From Endocalyx cinctus (taxonomy: Eukaryota; Ascomycota; Sordariomycetes; Amphisphaeriales; Apiosporaceae): a stretch of DNA of 64,000 bases. Shown in pieces: positions 11,020 through 23,807 of the stretch. The notes beneath the pieces were generated by a model, which saw only the letters and a program-made list of their open reading frames with translations, did no database searches and was not told where the DNA came from. Both the position numbers and the translations under genes were made by a program. The stretch lies in the NCBI GenBank assembly GCA_001600455.1, contig BCKC01000008.1:1585345-1649344 (forward strand), written 5' to 3'. Position 1 is the first letter of the stretch, and the number at the start of each line of letters is the position of its first letter.

Positions 11020-14000
11020 GTATGTACCCTCCTACCCTCTCAGAAGAACTTTTAATAGTTTTCCAAATCCAACTAAACAGTCGAGAATAAGTACCTAAGG
11101 GTTTTGTTTTCCCCCCTTCTTAATGGTAAGATAGTGTTTCACCATAGAGTTACTATAGCGACAAAATAGGTATCTAGGTGTAAGTAAAAAATGCGTCTTT
11201 TATTTATTCTTATTACCGTCGGGTTGGGGTATTGGTTGGGCTGCAGTACCCAAGTAACTATAATCGACGGCAGTGGATGAAACTGTATTTTTTTTTTGGG
11301 ACCACGAGATGTCGGTCTCGTTATGGACCTTTAAATTGGAACAGCTTATCTTATGCTCACAATTGGTAAAGGAGCGGGTGTAGTGTGATCAAATGATTCT
11401 GTAATATCTCGTCGTGTGCAGATCTGACCAACTATACAGGCCTTTGCGTCGCCATGTACAGTATGCTTGACCGGGAAAAAGTAAATGAAAGTAAAGTAGG
11501 TGTGTGCGTATGTATACTATGTATACGTATGTACGTATGTGTGTATGTATTCCTATGCAGGCTGATATCTATTGTACTGTAGCCGGGCGACGGTGCTTGT
11601 ATTACCACCCAAGACGGCAGAAAATAGGACACAATAAATGAAACAAAGTCAAAAAATAACAAGAAAAGAATCGGATGAACTTAAGAACGTAATACGCTTA
11701 TAAAGAAGACTCGAATAATAATAATAATTACTCGGAAAGATGCTTTAGAGATCGAGGTCAACCAAGGTGTAGTTTAAAAGAAAATGAATGGAGAGAAAAG
11801 ACCAAGAATATAATTCCTGCCTCTAAGGATATTTCCAGCTGAAGGGATCTAACTCATGCAGCCATCCTCGTTCTACATGCAGCAAAGTACAAAAGGTCTA
11901 GTACTACTACTACTAGATGGACTTGACTTGACTGGGCTTGACTGGGCTGGCTGGGCTGTCATGCAATGCGGGACGGTAAGGTATGAGTGGAGAGGATAGT
12001 AGAGTGCAATACTCCGTAGGTATAGGTATCTACTCGGTATAGGTATAGTCAATTAATGAGATGGGCATGAAAGGGTTAAAGAAAAAAAAAAAGAAGAAGA
12101 ATAGAAGAGAAAACAGATCTTCGTTTCTTTTCTTCTTTTTCCTTTTTTTCTTTCCTTCTTCCTCTACGATTTTGTTATATTCCTGACGTAAAATGATATA
12201 AATTAGAATAGATACACTATTTTAGATCTATTAAAATGAAGACATGTTAATTTTCTGTTCCTATTTTTTTCTTATCTGTCCATCCATGGCCCGGGGATAT
12301 TTTGAGAATGGGATGAGGAGGATGACAAGTTGGAAAGAGACTGTAATGACGTGCGTTTCAGAAAATAGAATTAGGTTTGCGTCAGTGGAAGAAAGCTGCT
12401 GGGCTGTTAGTTGGTTCAGTACAACTATCCTTCATAAACTACACCAAGTTCGGAAATTTTGTTTAAAAAGTAGGAAATTATGGATCAGCTTTCAATTTCG
12501 TTCTAATTTCAGGGTCCTTAGGAGGTCCTATGCCCCCCTATTAGATGAATTCCCAGCGAATGTTTTAGTTCATTCTTAGTGTGTTGATAGTGTATTGATT
12601 GGTACCTACGCGTAGGTAGCATATAGCAGGATTTAAGTATGTACTTCAGTATTTCAGTACCTGTAGAACTCCAAAGTTTCAGTGATTCGGTACTTACTTA
12701 CATACCTATCGGCTTATAAAACTTCAGGGAATCAGGGGTACATACCAAGCCCTAATCATTGGCTACTCTACCTGCTAGAAAACACGGTAAAGTGGAATTC
12801 TACACGTATACTTTATGTACGGCCGAGAGAAAAAGGAATAATAACCTTGAATATATCGTCATAGGTTACAATTAAACAAGAGAATACACGTTCCTCGAAA
12901 CATTGGATTTTTATCATTGGTCAATTTCACCTATAATATACCTATTTATATGTAGATCTTCAGTTGTCGACATCTGCCCATACCTATTCTGTTCTTCTCT
13001 TCCAACTTTCCTAATTGATTTTGATTGATCTAACTTAACCAATCATTATCCCATCTACTATGTAGAACATCATCCATCAACATCAACCGCATGCATGATA
13101 TCCATCCCCCCCCCCTCTCTCTTTTGGACCTTCGTTATTCCTTACTCTTTCTATCCCCTTCTTCATCCTTCTCTTTTCTCCTCTGATCTCCCCATTACTC
13201 TCCTCCTGATTGTAACCCAATGATAAATCCAAAACAATGGTATATCCATGTTGTTTTTAGGCTTCAACGCTGACGCTTTACCGAAATTTGATTGGCACCC
13301 AATGTCCAGGTGCCACCGTCTCAAAGCTATCGAACTTGGGTAATGCTAGTAAAAAAGTCTGTTCGTACATCCAAACCCAAGGCCGATTATGTACACAACA
13401 ACGGCCTTACGCGCCCTGTTAGTCAATTGGTTATCGTAATTGTCTGATCATCACGTTCATGCTTCACCTGTCAGTCGGGTTCGGTAAATTTGGCCAAACG
13501 GCCCAACTGGCGATGAGATATATATGTCGTTACATCAATTGGAACCGCAATTCCATTTAGGCCGCCACGGCATTTTCCCGTGATGAGATACACATCAACC
13601 GCTCGTTATGGATGGGGATCTACTACCTCTTTCCGTTTTTCATCCCTTGCAACTTTTTTCCCGATTATTCATCCTCCCCGAAAACGTGATTTCTCCAACG
13701 GCCTCTAATACAAAACGAGGTTAGAAAACTGCCAATAAGTTAGGTAACATGACAAATCGGCGACTACCTAACTCACCTCCCAGGTAAAAACTTAGGTGAT
13801 GAAAAATTTTATGCCCAGGCAAAATATTCAGAGCTAGTACCTGGCGTGACTGGCAAGTTCCGTTGAGCAGCGCAAGATCAAACGCAATCGATCTATGGCC
13901 AGTTTCTTGGGATGTAAGAGGTGTCTTGCGGTCAAGGTGAGCCTGTCAAGGAATACGGTTTCTAGGTTACGTATACCTAGGTTGCCCAATTAGGGGGTCA

Positions 14001-16718
14001 CTACGTCCTTCGGGCTGATCCAAGAGAGTTAGCAGTGGCCAGTATACATGGTTTACTCAGTAAACGACATGAATGTAAGCTTCTAGTTTGTTTGCTAGAA
14101 TGGACGTTAGACTAGTAGCCTCATTCTCTATCCAAACCGTAAGACCCATATATCTACGAGCATCTTCCCTTACAAGATTAGACGAGCACATTATGATCAT
14201 CCCGAATTTTCGAGATATGAACGGATAACTGCCATTTCGTGATTCTAGACCAGTGTACGAGAGATACGGTGATTTTAAGATATTTGCCACATCTATAAAG
14301 TTTTCCTTAAGATAACCACAAGGATCCTTCACCGATCGCGATGTCCCGAAACAAATCTGAAAATATACATTAGCCTTCGTAGTGGATATAATACAAGGGA
14401 AGTTCCCCTTTTTGTCTCCGTCTTTTCAATTACTAATCCTTTTCCGTTTCTGAGTCCGTCCGTAATAGACTTTATTGTTGAAAAATCTCTGTTAGGGCTA
14501 TCCCTATCAGAAAATTTCTCATACACATAATGCCCGTCTACATCACAAACACAGAATAAATAATATTGTCCATAAATAAAAATCAACCCTTGGCTCGGGT
14601 GCGAGCTAGTTGAGGTACATAAGTGACACACAAACAAGCCTCAGACATATTACATGCACTAGTCACTAAATAATTGCGTACATGAAAATTTTGACAATCG
14701 ATCGATCAGTGAAAGGAACGATTAGGAAACTACCCAATACTGTCGGAGATGATGTATCGCTTCACACGTAGTGAAACGGGGTGATCGTAACAAGAGGGAA
14801 AAAATAAAAATAAAAGAGAACGACCAACCGGGCAATCCCGATGACACGCAGGGAGAAGCCAGTGGCTTGCTGAGAGGGTCCTCTCCTTTGATTCTCGGTC
14901 AAGAACCTAGTACATACGTATGCACGCTTTAGCCTCTTAGATACTACATAGTTAAAGAACGAAGAAAAAAAAATATCATGTGCATTGGTTAACCCCTCCC
15001 GGAGACCCTATTCCGTCTGCCCCGGGACCCGTTCGCCGTTGCACTAAGTCCAACTCCCGCGACATGCGGTGACGCCCCGGGAATTCTGGGTGTATTCAAC
15101 CCGTCTTCCTCATCCGAAACCTGACTACCTAGGACGATCGTTCCGTTTCTCGGAATAGAAGGAGGAGAAGGAGAAGAAGAAAAAACTTGATGTAAACAGC
15201 TACGGGTAATCTCCATTAGACCTGGGGTGCCACAAGGTATTTTTCCTTGTACATCGCCCGCGGACGCGAGGTACCGAACCGGGGCGAGATGATTCTCGTG
15301 ATCGTGTCACATGTTCATGGTATCCAATCAATAAGCTAGGCTGTACTTTCCTTGGTTGGCAAATAAACACGCAGATAAAACTGATGTTCCTGATCTGCGG
15401 GACCTAACACGTTTATATGTTATTTATTTCCATGTATCAAGTTTTCGGTGTGAAGGGCCTCATTCATAGGCCTCAACGTGTAGTGGATGAGGCTGACTGT
15501 GTCTTTCCTTACCCATCCTTTGCCCCGGTATTAACGCATGCTTTTTTCAACTATATTGGCATTATTAATGGTAACTTCCTTCTCCATTCTTCTAACCAAC
15601 CATTTCTCCAAGATCGAGAGAGACAAATATGCTACGTACGATAGGTTCCATTGGGGGCGTAAACTTCCTTCAAGCATAACTACTTTATCATAAGGCACTG
15701 ATTTCAACTTCCACGTGAATTTGCCATGGCAAGCACCCGTGGACATTCTGTATTGGTTATCCCCAAAGCTCGAAAGCTCCTAGGAGTTCGACTGCTACAC
15801 CGGGCTCGGCTTTACGACACTGCTTAGAAATTTATCGACGACCTACCACTTTCAAGTCATTCACTCGCTAATGAAGTGACCTGCGCGGTAGAACGACGGT
15901 GTACTAGAAAACCTCGGTTGATAATTGGTTGAGTAATTAATTTTTGACCTATAGAGTATAATCATAATGAGCATATTAATAAAGCGTATACATATTTATC
16001 GTCAGTGCTTTCGTCCCTGATAAACCCGAAGAAGTGCATGGATTTTCTTCGCTATTACTGATAAATACTCTTTGGGTGGGGAATATATAGATAGGCTGGG
16101 TCAATAATGACTCTTTAGCTGGAGATGTTGGAGATATTCTAGAGCTAATTATAGTAGAAATGTTCCTTTACGTCGTTTACTTAACTTACTACAGAGTCAT
16201 AGAGTTTAAATACCGCCCATGAAGAAGTCGATAATGATGCTTAAAAGGATTATCGCTCTTGCAGAGGAAGTAAGCCCCCAACTGACTGAGTCCTCGTCTT
16301 GTCATAAGTTATTATATATAGATATATAGGTATATGGTATGTGCGGTAGCATTACCGAGACATCATCATCCACCCCATCCCTAATCCTCGTCTATATCAC
16401 TAGTACATTGACTGACAGATAACCTGACCATAATTATTCGTTAAGTAAGGGGTGTGGAAATTTATGGAGACGAGAGCGGTACACGGAGATAGAAGCATGC
16501 GTCTCATGAATGAGTAGAAATGAAATCATTATATTTATCATCCGTCACATAATAATAATATATCCAGTGCTAAGTCCTATGCTAATTCCCAAGTTCCCAA
16601 CCGTCATAAAAGTCATATCTATTCCATTTCATAGCACAAGCATACACTCAATTTCCCGTTACCTTCTCACCTAACGCAATTAACGAACAACGAGAATAGC
16701 AGTCACCAGCCAGATCTC
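11020..16718. other. long intergenic region, no convincing gene
   Basis: Nearly 6 kb without a recognisable protein. It contains small repeats (a TTGACTGGGC-type tandem around 11921-11960 and an AAT run near 11717), a purine/pyrimidine mirror-like stretch at about 12079-12165, and a CT-rich leader-like segment at 13000-13210 with no credible gene after it. Slightly GC-richer patches at 14060-14640 and 14990-15220 give minus-strand frames without known motifs. A TACTCCGTA 9-mer lies at 12010-12018. Confidence 0.5.
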
Positions 16719-18366
16719 TCAAGCCAACGAACCCATGGGATCCCAAAGCGGCAGCACAATCGGCTCTTTCTTCAGCACATCTCTAACCTGCTTCGTCAAG
16801 AAGCGGGGGTCAATGACAGCCTGATAGACGAACTCGTCCATCCACTTATCGCTCATGACGAACCAGCCCTTCTCGCCCACCGCCTCTCCCCAGCTGTTCT
16901 GGACGCGCCAGCGGACGCATTTCCCGTCGTCGCCGTCGGCCACGTGTACCGCCGTGAGGACCATGGCGTGCGTCATGGCGGACTCGCCCGAGCGAAGCCT
17001 GGCCTTCTTGTCCATGTGCGACGACTGGTACAAGTCCACGTTGAATCCCAGCTTGTAATCGACCACGCCGACGTCCAGTATCCCCGCTTGCCTGTCGCTG
17101 AACTTGCCCACGTCCGACCCGAAGAAGACGGGCAGCCCGGCCCGCAGCATCGCCACGCACGCTGCCTTCAGCGTGTCCATAGGCACGTTGATGTACGCGA
17201 TACCCCTCCCACCGACGATGTTACCGAGGCGATCGACAGTCAAAAAAGTATAAGGGTCGTGTCGGGGGTCGTGCACGAGGGAGACCATCTGCGATATCGT
17301 GTCGGCCGTAACGGCGACCCGAAACGCGCCGGCGGCGAATATATCCGCCGCGAAAGCGAGGGGCGTCATACCGACCGTCCTGGCCTTCTTATGACGGTCC
17401 ACAAACTCCCACGTGAACGTCTCGGTGCAAGACGGCGGCGGGCCCAACGTCAACGTCAGGATGAGGTGGATCTCCCGCATCATCTTCTCCTTCGCCTTCT
17501 TGACGTCGCCTCCATCGTCCGCCAGCTGGCGCAGGATAAGCGCGTACTCCCTCAGCTTAGCGACGACGACGGCGTTGAGCGCCGAGCTGTTCATCGCGTT
17601 CCAGCTGTCCGGGTATAGCGCCTGCGGCACCAGGCCGTACTTCCTCACCAGGTTCACAACCATGTCCCATTGTCCGCCGTCGCTGACCGGGTCCGCGAGC
17701 AGCCGCTGGACGAGCCTGCTCTCGTCTAGGTCGAGATCGCTGGTCGCGAGTATGTTCTCGAGGAAATAATTCGCCTTCTCGAGCTTGTCCCAGAAGAACA
17801 GATATGCTTGCGAGAGCTCGAATTCTTCGAGCTCGTATTTCTTCATCAAGGAGACTCTGAAGACATTTGTGCTAGCGAATAGCCAACAGCGACCCGAGGA
17901 TCGTTGGTTTGTGATCGGTGACCCTTCAAACGGGATCTGGATGTTGAATACATGCTGGTCTGATATCTGGGTCGAGCGGGAGGTGAGAACGTCTCTGGGA
18001 TTCGCACTGCTGAGGGCTGAAAGGGCAAGCCTAAATATTTTTGACAGAAAAAAAAAGATACATTTGGTCAGTTCTAACTTTAATGACTCTTGGGGTATCT
18101 GATGTCTGAAGATAGTATATTCTATTTAGAATGACGGACCTGTTCTTTGGATCCTCCAGAAGACTCGATTGCCATCCCTTGGTCAGTGCGATCCCTAAGG
18201 CTTCAGGCTCTCTGCTATATGGAGATTTCGAAGGTTCTTTCTCGCCGTCGACAAGCACGTAGTCATCATATCGGCCTTCGCTCATTTGCAGTGATCTCAG
18301 CCGTTCGAGGACGGCTTTCTCATGCACCATCATCCCAGGAGTAGGTTTGGATTGCTGGGCACCCAT
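16719..18366 (-). CDS. lap3: bleomycin hydrolase / aminopeptidase C (peptidase C1B)
   Basis: Two exons, 18140-18366 and 16719-18030, give 512 residues, a normal length for the family. This is a papain-fold cysteine aminopeptidase of the cytosol that trims short peptides and hydrolyses homocysteine thiolactone and bleomycin. The catalytic triad is visible: Cys124 in QRSSGRCWLFA, His in SAMTHAMVLTAVH, and Asn in VQNSWGE. The C-terminus LPLWDPMGSLA matches the family tail that enters the active site. The N-terminus MGAQQSKP has Gly2 and Ser6 as in N-myristoylation signals. The intron is set by the family sequence DPKNRLALSALSSANPRD, which uses a weak GTCCGT donor. Reading through it instead gives an alternative frame ending in junk. 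Confidence 0.95.
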
Positions 18367-19065
18367 GATAGCTGCCGGAACGCCACAGTAAGCGGATGGA
18401 CGAACTAATCAATTTAATACAAACAAATGCCGCGCAGATAGTCAATGATCGGGACACTTCGAGGAAGATACAGTTGTATGAATTCGGAAGCAGTAATAAA
18501 AAGTAACTTTAGCTTCAAAGAGAATTGATTATTATTTCTAAATACGAAAGCTTCCCCTCACTGTTAAGATGATAAGACCGATTGAAAGGGAGGGTGGCAT
18601 GACGGTATCTCCAATTTCCCGGGGTAGTAATCAACGTATTCACGGAGGAAGCTAGCTTAGTACAAGATAAGGATGGAAAGCTACATACTCGGCGAAATCA
18701 TCTCCGAATAACAGATCCGAGATCGTATCAGACTCGAGACAAAAGGCATTCACAGTCATGTCACAAAATAATGAAAGCATTTAAGATATATGTTTACCAG
18801 AGTACAACATTGTATTACCTAACATGTACAAAGCTATCTACGAAGATACGCCCAGCACTTCCCCCAATCCTCACTTTTCCTCCACAAATTTAAACAATAG
18901 TGTACGATCCGAACATAAGAAAAGTGACTTCCCATCATGAAACATGTTTTTTATTTTAGAAGAGACCTTTCCCACATATGCTAAACATTAAACGACTGAA
19001 GGAAAAAAGTTCTCATAAAAGGCTTGAACCATTAAATAGAGTGCAATGGTATGAAAAAAACATGT
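18367..19065. other. intergenic between bleomycin hydrolase and hex1
   Basis: Contains the bleomycin hydrolase promoter side and the hex1 3' region. No gene is seen. Confidence 0.6.
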
Positions 19066-19733
19066 TTAAAGACGAGAGCCGTGAACGACCTTCATGTCAA
19101 CAGCGAGCTCCTGACCACCGTCGTTGAGGACGAGGACACGGACGCTACCGCTGCCGCTGGAGAAGGACTTGGAGAGACGAGCCCAGAGGTTGGACTGCTC
19201 GACGACGGGGAGGCCGGTCTTGACATCGCCAGTCTCGGTCATGGCGACGATGGTGCCATCCTGCATATCGAGGACACGGTACTGCTTGAAGACAGGGCCG
19301 AGCATGGTCTGGACCACGACGCTGGGAGCGGGGTGGGAGATGAAGGAAGACTCCTCGTGGAGCTGCTTGGTGAAGAGGTCAACACCGAGGTAACGGTGCT
19401 GGCCGGTGGCCGCCGAGGTCGAGATGCGGATGACCTGGCAAGGGCGACCCTGAAGCATCAGGATGTCGCCCATGCGGATGTGGTGGCATGGGATGGTAAC
19501 GGTGTTGGGGATAGTGGAGGGAGCCGCGGCCGCCGGGGCGGGAGCACTGTGGTGAGTCTCGCGGATGATCTCAACGCGCTCGGGCTCGTGGTGAAGGAGA
19601 CGATCAGCCATCTTGTGAATTCCTTGTCTGAATGAGTGGTAGTGTCCTGTTTGAGTTTGTCGATAGTTAGTACTGTAATGGACTTGGGCATACGATGCCG
19701 TGGCTACTTACCGCTTTCGTCGTAATATCCCAT
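19066..19733 (-). CDS. hex1: HEX1, Woronin body major protein (eIF5A-like fold)
   Basis: Two exons, 19712-19733 and 19066-19646, give 200 residues from the ATG at 19731-19733 (MGYYDESG, then HYHSFRQGIHK across the splice). The core is near-identical to known HEX1: TVTIPCHHIRMGDILMLQGR, PCQVIRISTSAATGQHRYLG, LFTKQLHEESSF and SVRVLVLNDGG. The C-terminal SRL is a peroxisomal PTS1 signal. Known role: HEX1 self-assembles into the dense core of Woronin bodies, peroxisome-derived organelles that plug septal pores after wounding, and is restricted to Pezizomycotina. The CT-rich DNA upstream (about 20900-21160 read on the minus strand) looks like a strong-expression leader. An in-frame open region extends far upstream of this ATG and is listed separately. 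Confidence 0.95.
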
Positions 19734-20897
19734 TTTAGACTTTTGATGAGCTGAGCTGTGGCGTGGAACCTCGATGGTCTCTTCGACGATCTTGGTATCC
19801 GAGTGGTGAGATGAGGCGGGTCGTGGTACGTCAACAGTGGACTCACTGACGCGGACCTTCTCACTGTAGTGCGAGTGGGGACGGGTAGGGGCGTCGACGG
19901 TAGTAGCGGTTACGTGAACGTCTTCCTTGTAAACAGAAGGCTGAACACGAGCGCGATATTCACGTTCGATCTTATCAATAGGGGAGTAATAAGGTTGGTG
20001 TTTGTTATCAACTTCTACAGTAGTCTCCGACCAGCTGTTACGTTCTTGTTGTTGATATTGGGGTTGAGATTGAACTTGAGATTGGGCTTGGTACTGGTAT
20101 TGGGGTTGGGATTGATAGTGATGGTGCTGAGATTCCTGGTATGAAGTAGAAGGTCTAGTGGGTTAGGAGAGTATGTGGTGTCAGTAGCAGATCTCTTACT
20201 TCATATGATTTGTTGTTACTTGGTCAACAAGAGCCTGTCAATTGAGTCTGAGCTCTGTTCTTGGGGGGTTGGCAAGAAATATTGATTACAGGGGGAGGGA
20301 GTGGGATTGGTCTAGTTAAATGATACTTCGCGTAGATACGACAGTGCGCGCACTGCCTCTCCAAGCTGACGTATCTATCCGCCTGTCATGGCGCTCTCCA
20401 CCCACATAATTTCGGGTTTGTTTACCCTGGACTCCAGAGCGGCAAACGCGAATTACAAAGAATTTGGCTCAGGTGAAGCGGGAGAAATGAATTATTCGGG
20501 GATTGAAAGCAAATAGATAGCGCAAATTGGATTTTTAAAAAATGTATTAATTCACTTACTTGTGTTCCTCGTAGTATTCGCGATGGACACCGGGACGGCG
20601 GTAACGTTCTTCCTCACGTGTGATATGGACCTCTTCCTCGCTGTAGTGCTGCTCACGACGCGGAGGAAGTTGAGCAGAAACAGTTGTAGAAGAGTATTGA
20701 CCTTCCCGTCCGGCTTTGTGAGGCTTTGCGGGGAGGTTGATCTCAACTTCTTCGTGAGTCTTTTCGGTTTTTTCGACCTCGGCTTCCTTGTAAGTGCGAG
20801 GGAAGATGCTGAAGGGGACGGGAACGCGGGCTTCAAAGTCCAGGTTGGCGACCTTAAACGGCGCGAGAGTCCTCTTCCCGACAACCTTTCGAATCAC
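19734..20897 (-). other. in-frame, spliced N-terminal extension of hex1 lacking an ATG
   Basis: Two further exons join in frame to hex1: 20560-20897 (donor AA/GTAAGTG) and 19712-20154 (acceptor CACTAG). They encode about 260 residues without a stop, including KVVGKRTLAPFKVANLDFEA, PVPFSIFPRTYKEAEVEK, a Gln/Tyr-rich stretch (QPQYQYQAQSQ), and repeated acidic beta-like motifs (VYKEDVHVTATTVDAP, SEKVRVSESTVDVPRP, TKIVEETIEVPRH). Phases match exactly at both junctions. No ATG occurs in this frame upstream of the hex1 ATG, and none occurs at all on this strand between 20898 and 21311; the first in-frame candidate is GTG at 20895-20897. It may be a long isoform with non-AUG initiation or a missed upstream exon. 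Confidence 0.6.
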
Positions 20898-23807
20898 ACG
20901 AAAGGAATATCAAGAAGATTCCTCTTGCTCTTCTTTCTGATATATCTGAAAGAAAAGAAGGGAGGAGAAGCGAGTACGGGTATACTTCACTTCTTAACTC
21001 GATTCTTTTTCTGGCAGAACAGTTGATAGAAGAAAAGCGGTGGAGAGGAAAAAGTGAAGAAGAAGCGGTAAAAGCTTTTTTGGGTCTTTTTGGGTTGAGA
21101 TTGGAATGAAAAGAAGGAGAAAAAGAAGAAGTGGCAGAAGAGCTTATTGGCGAGAAGAAATAGGAGAAATGGAAGAGATCCGGGAGGTGTAGAAGAGCTG
21201 GGGGTCTTGTTATTAGGACAGGGTATACGAACTAAATTACAGGGTTTAAGTGGTACGAATCTTTTGTTTACGGCTGGGGTGGAGCTCGATTGTAACAGTT
21301 TTATTTATTTGCATGTTTATCTTCTTCCGTAAACAGTTTAAGGAGGCTGGGGAGGTAGGGGAGGTAGGGTGGAGATATGGATCCTCGGAGCTCTCCCAGC
21401 TTGGTCAGGATTAATACGATTAAGTATTAGTGAAATGAACCGGTGAAAATATCCTAAGTCATGATTTTTTTCTCTTTCTAGCTATGACCCGACCTGTTTT
21501 GGTTGGTTGCTGGCAGGACAACTACTTGTAAGATATACACAGTATCTTTCGTTTTCTCACTCTTGCATATTGGTACATACATATAATATTACTTGCCGCA
21601 TAACACGACTTACACTACGGAGGTTTAAGACACGGCAAGAGGTGATAGATAGTAAAATAAAAAATATAATTGTGATTAACAAATCACAGATTTAACGCCA
21701 CCAATTATTTGACAGTTTTCTATCAGAACCCAATTGATCGCCTTATCCGGAATAAAGACGAGGTTGGTAATTGTAATTCGAAGAAGAGGTTGGGAATACA
21801 ACCTGGAACATAAGATGTATTATCATCTATCGATCGATGGCTGGGCACCAAAAACCTAACACGACACTTGAAATATCATTGGCTTCAAAGAATTCAATCA
21901 TATCGGATCAACTTGCATTTGCTTACACTTGCAGGTTTTTCATAAATCATCTTTCATGACACGTATCAAGCGTGGTTTGACCTTATTGGTTTCTATGCAA
22001 GCCGAAATGCAAAGTTATGAGCTGAGACTTGCTTCTTCCCTCCCTGCATCCAAGATGGGCACTGTGTATCGACGTACGAAGATCTCACCAATCAATTTCA
22101 ACGCGTCCTAGAGTGTACATACATAGTAGTAAGTAATAAGCTCAATTGAGCTTTGACGAAATTCGTATCACACTGGTCAGTCCTCTTTAGTCTTAGAAGA
22201 AAAGAGGATTTCAATTTCTTTACAGTATAAAATCTGACCATTTGCCTCGGCATGCAAAATTTTTCTTCCCATTCATTTCCCTCTTTTTCACTTTAGCTTT
22301 ATCCATTATCTAGCTCGTATACCTCGGGGAAAAGAAATCATTGATACCCCTGATAGTCAATTAACTCCAAATGGTTGCTATGACGACGCCTAATAAGCGA
22401 GACGCGCTGATGGAACGATGTTCTCTTTTATTGCCGCTACAAGATCTAGAGCAAAGTGGAGCTTAAATTGGCAACAGGGGGGTTTCAATCCATCATTTCG
22501 TGGAGTTGTAAATCTTTGCCTTTCTTGTCTTATTGGAACTGTCAGACTTTAGTGGATAACCGACCAGGTGAAATCTTGATTTGCACGTGATTAATCGTTG
22601 CTCTTTGCTGTGAAATCCAAGGAAGTTCTGTAGAATCAAATCCACCTTGTCCTGTAGATGTCCGAAGCTTAGACAAGATACCAAGTAAAGGAAAATTATA
22701 AACCGGCTATCGTGAAGACGAGCTATATTCGATCTTCTGTGATCTATATATACCTTTAATGCAAGTTTATGGATATACGTACTCCGTACATACATCTGAA
22801 CTTGTTTGGTCGTCGTCAAATTCTGGGTGGATTTAGCTTTTCACTCAAAAGGTTAACTAGATTTGCACGATTCATGGCCAACTTAATCAACTTGAGGATT
22901 ATAAGAAGCTCCTTAAACAGGAGAGTGACCCAAGCATGGCAATTTACAGATCCGTTTGAAAACTTGTTCTTTTACTTAATGGATAAAAATTATCACAATT
23001 GACCTCACTCAAATACAGGATTTACCTTGCGACAATATATCCATCCGTTTCTTTGTGGACTTCTACTGCTCGCTTTTTACCTGAATCGTTTCTGACCGCT
23101 ATAGTTGAGTGGGTAATTGACTATAGCTACATACACTATTGCTATACACTACTGTATATTCATGTTCGATGTCTACATCTACATAGACAGCTGGGTCTAA
23201 TGATGTATTCATTGAACTTAATGCTACGTAAATGAACGCGAACTTTGTACGTCACCATTAGCAAGCTTTACCTCTAATATACAGATACATGAATCGCAGG
23301 CATACCATCACATTTTTAGAATATTTCTTGTCCTTACAGTACTATAGTACATAGATAAGTAGGCATTTCTTTACCAATGAATCAGCTCTTTTTCGTTTTT
23401 CTGGGCGACAGTGACCAACTTCCATTCTTCTTTCACTTGTACGTATGTGTGAAGACACCGCAACTGCAAACCCGAAGATGTTCGGCTTTATGAGAATAAG
23501 GTATTCTCAGTATCGGTTATGGTTAAGCTAATATCGTATATATTTTGTATGTTTCCTATATTTCATTATGACTGTACTCCGTACAAATAAGCTGTGACAC
23601 ATTCGGCGAGAAAATTTGAAGCACTTCTACCAATACTCAGGGTGATGTCATATTTCGGTTAGATGGATATTTCTACCTAAATGTATACGTTTATTAGCAA
23701 AGTCACAAAATATCTTCCCCGCCAATCCCGAATCGCCGAAATCGCCATCATTGGCATAGAACAATGTTAAAAGAAATAGAGAAAATAATGCTGTGAATGC
23801 TATCATC
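20898..23807. other. hex1 leader/promoter and intergenic DNA
   Basis: 20898-21160 is pyrimidine-rich on the minus strand, leader-like for hex1. The remainder is AT-rich with only short frames. TACTCCGTA occurs at 22780-22788 and 23575-23583. Confidence 0.55.

Noticed and set aside
12244..12579. 111-codon plus-strand frame
   Set aside because: No recognisable features and no supporting leader or splice sites.
14057..14637. Two adjacent minus-strand frames of about 90 and 100 codons
   Set aside because: They overlap by four bases in different phases and have no motif linking them; a decayed gene is possible but unsupported.
14989..15216. 75-codon minus-strand frame in a GC-richer patch
   Set aside because: Low-complexity Ser/Pro/Gly content, no homology recognised, no neighbouring exon.
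18131..18140. Weak GTCCGT splice donor in bleomycin hydrolase as a sign of a pseudogene
   Set aside because: It restores the exact family sequence DPKNRLALSAL and an intact catalytic triad, so the gene is judged functional.
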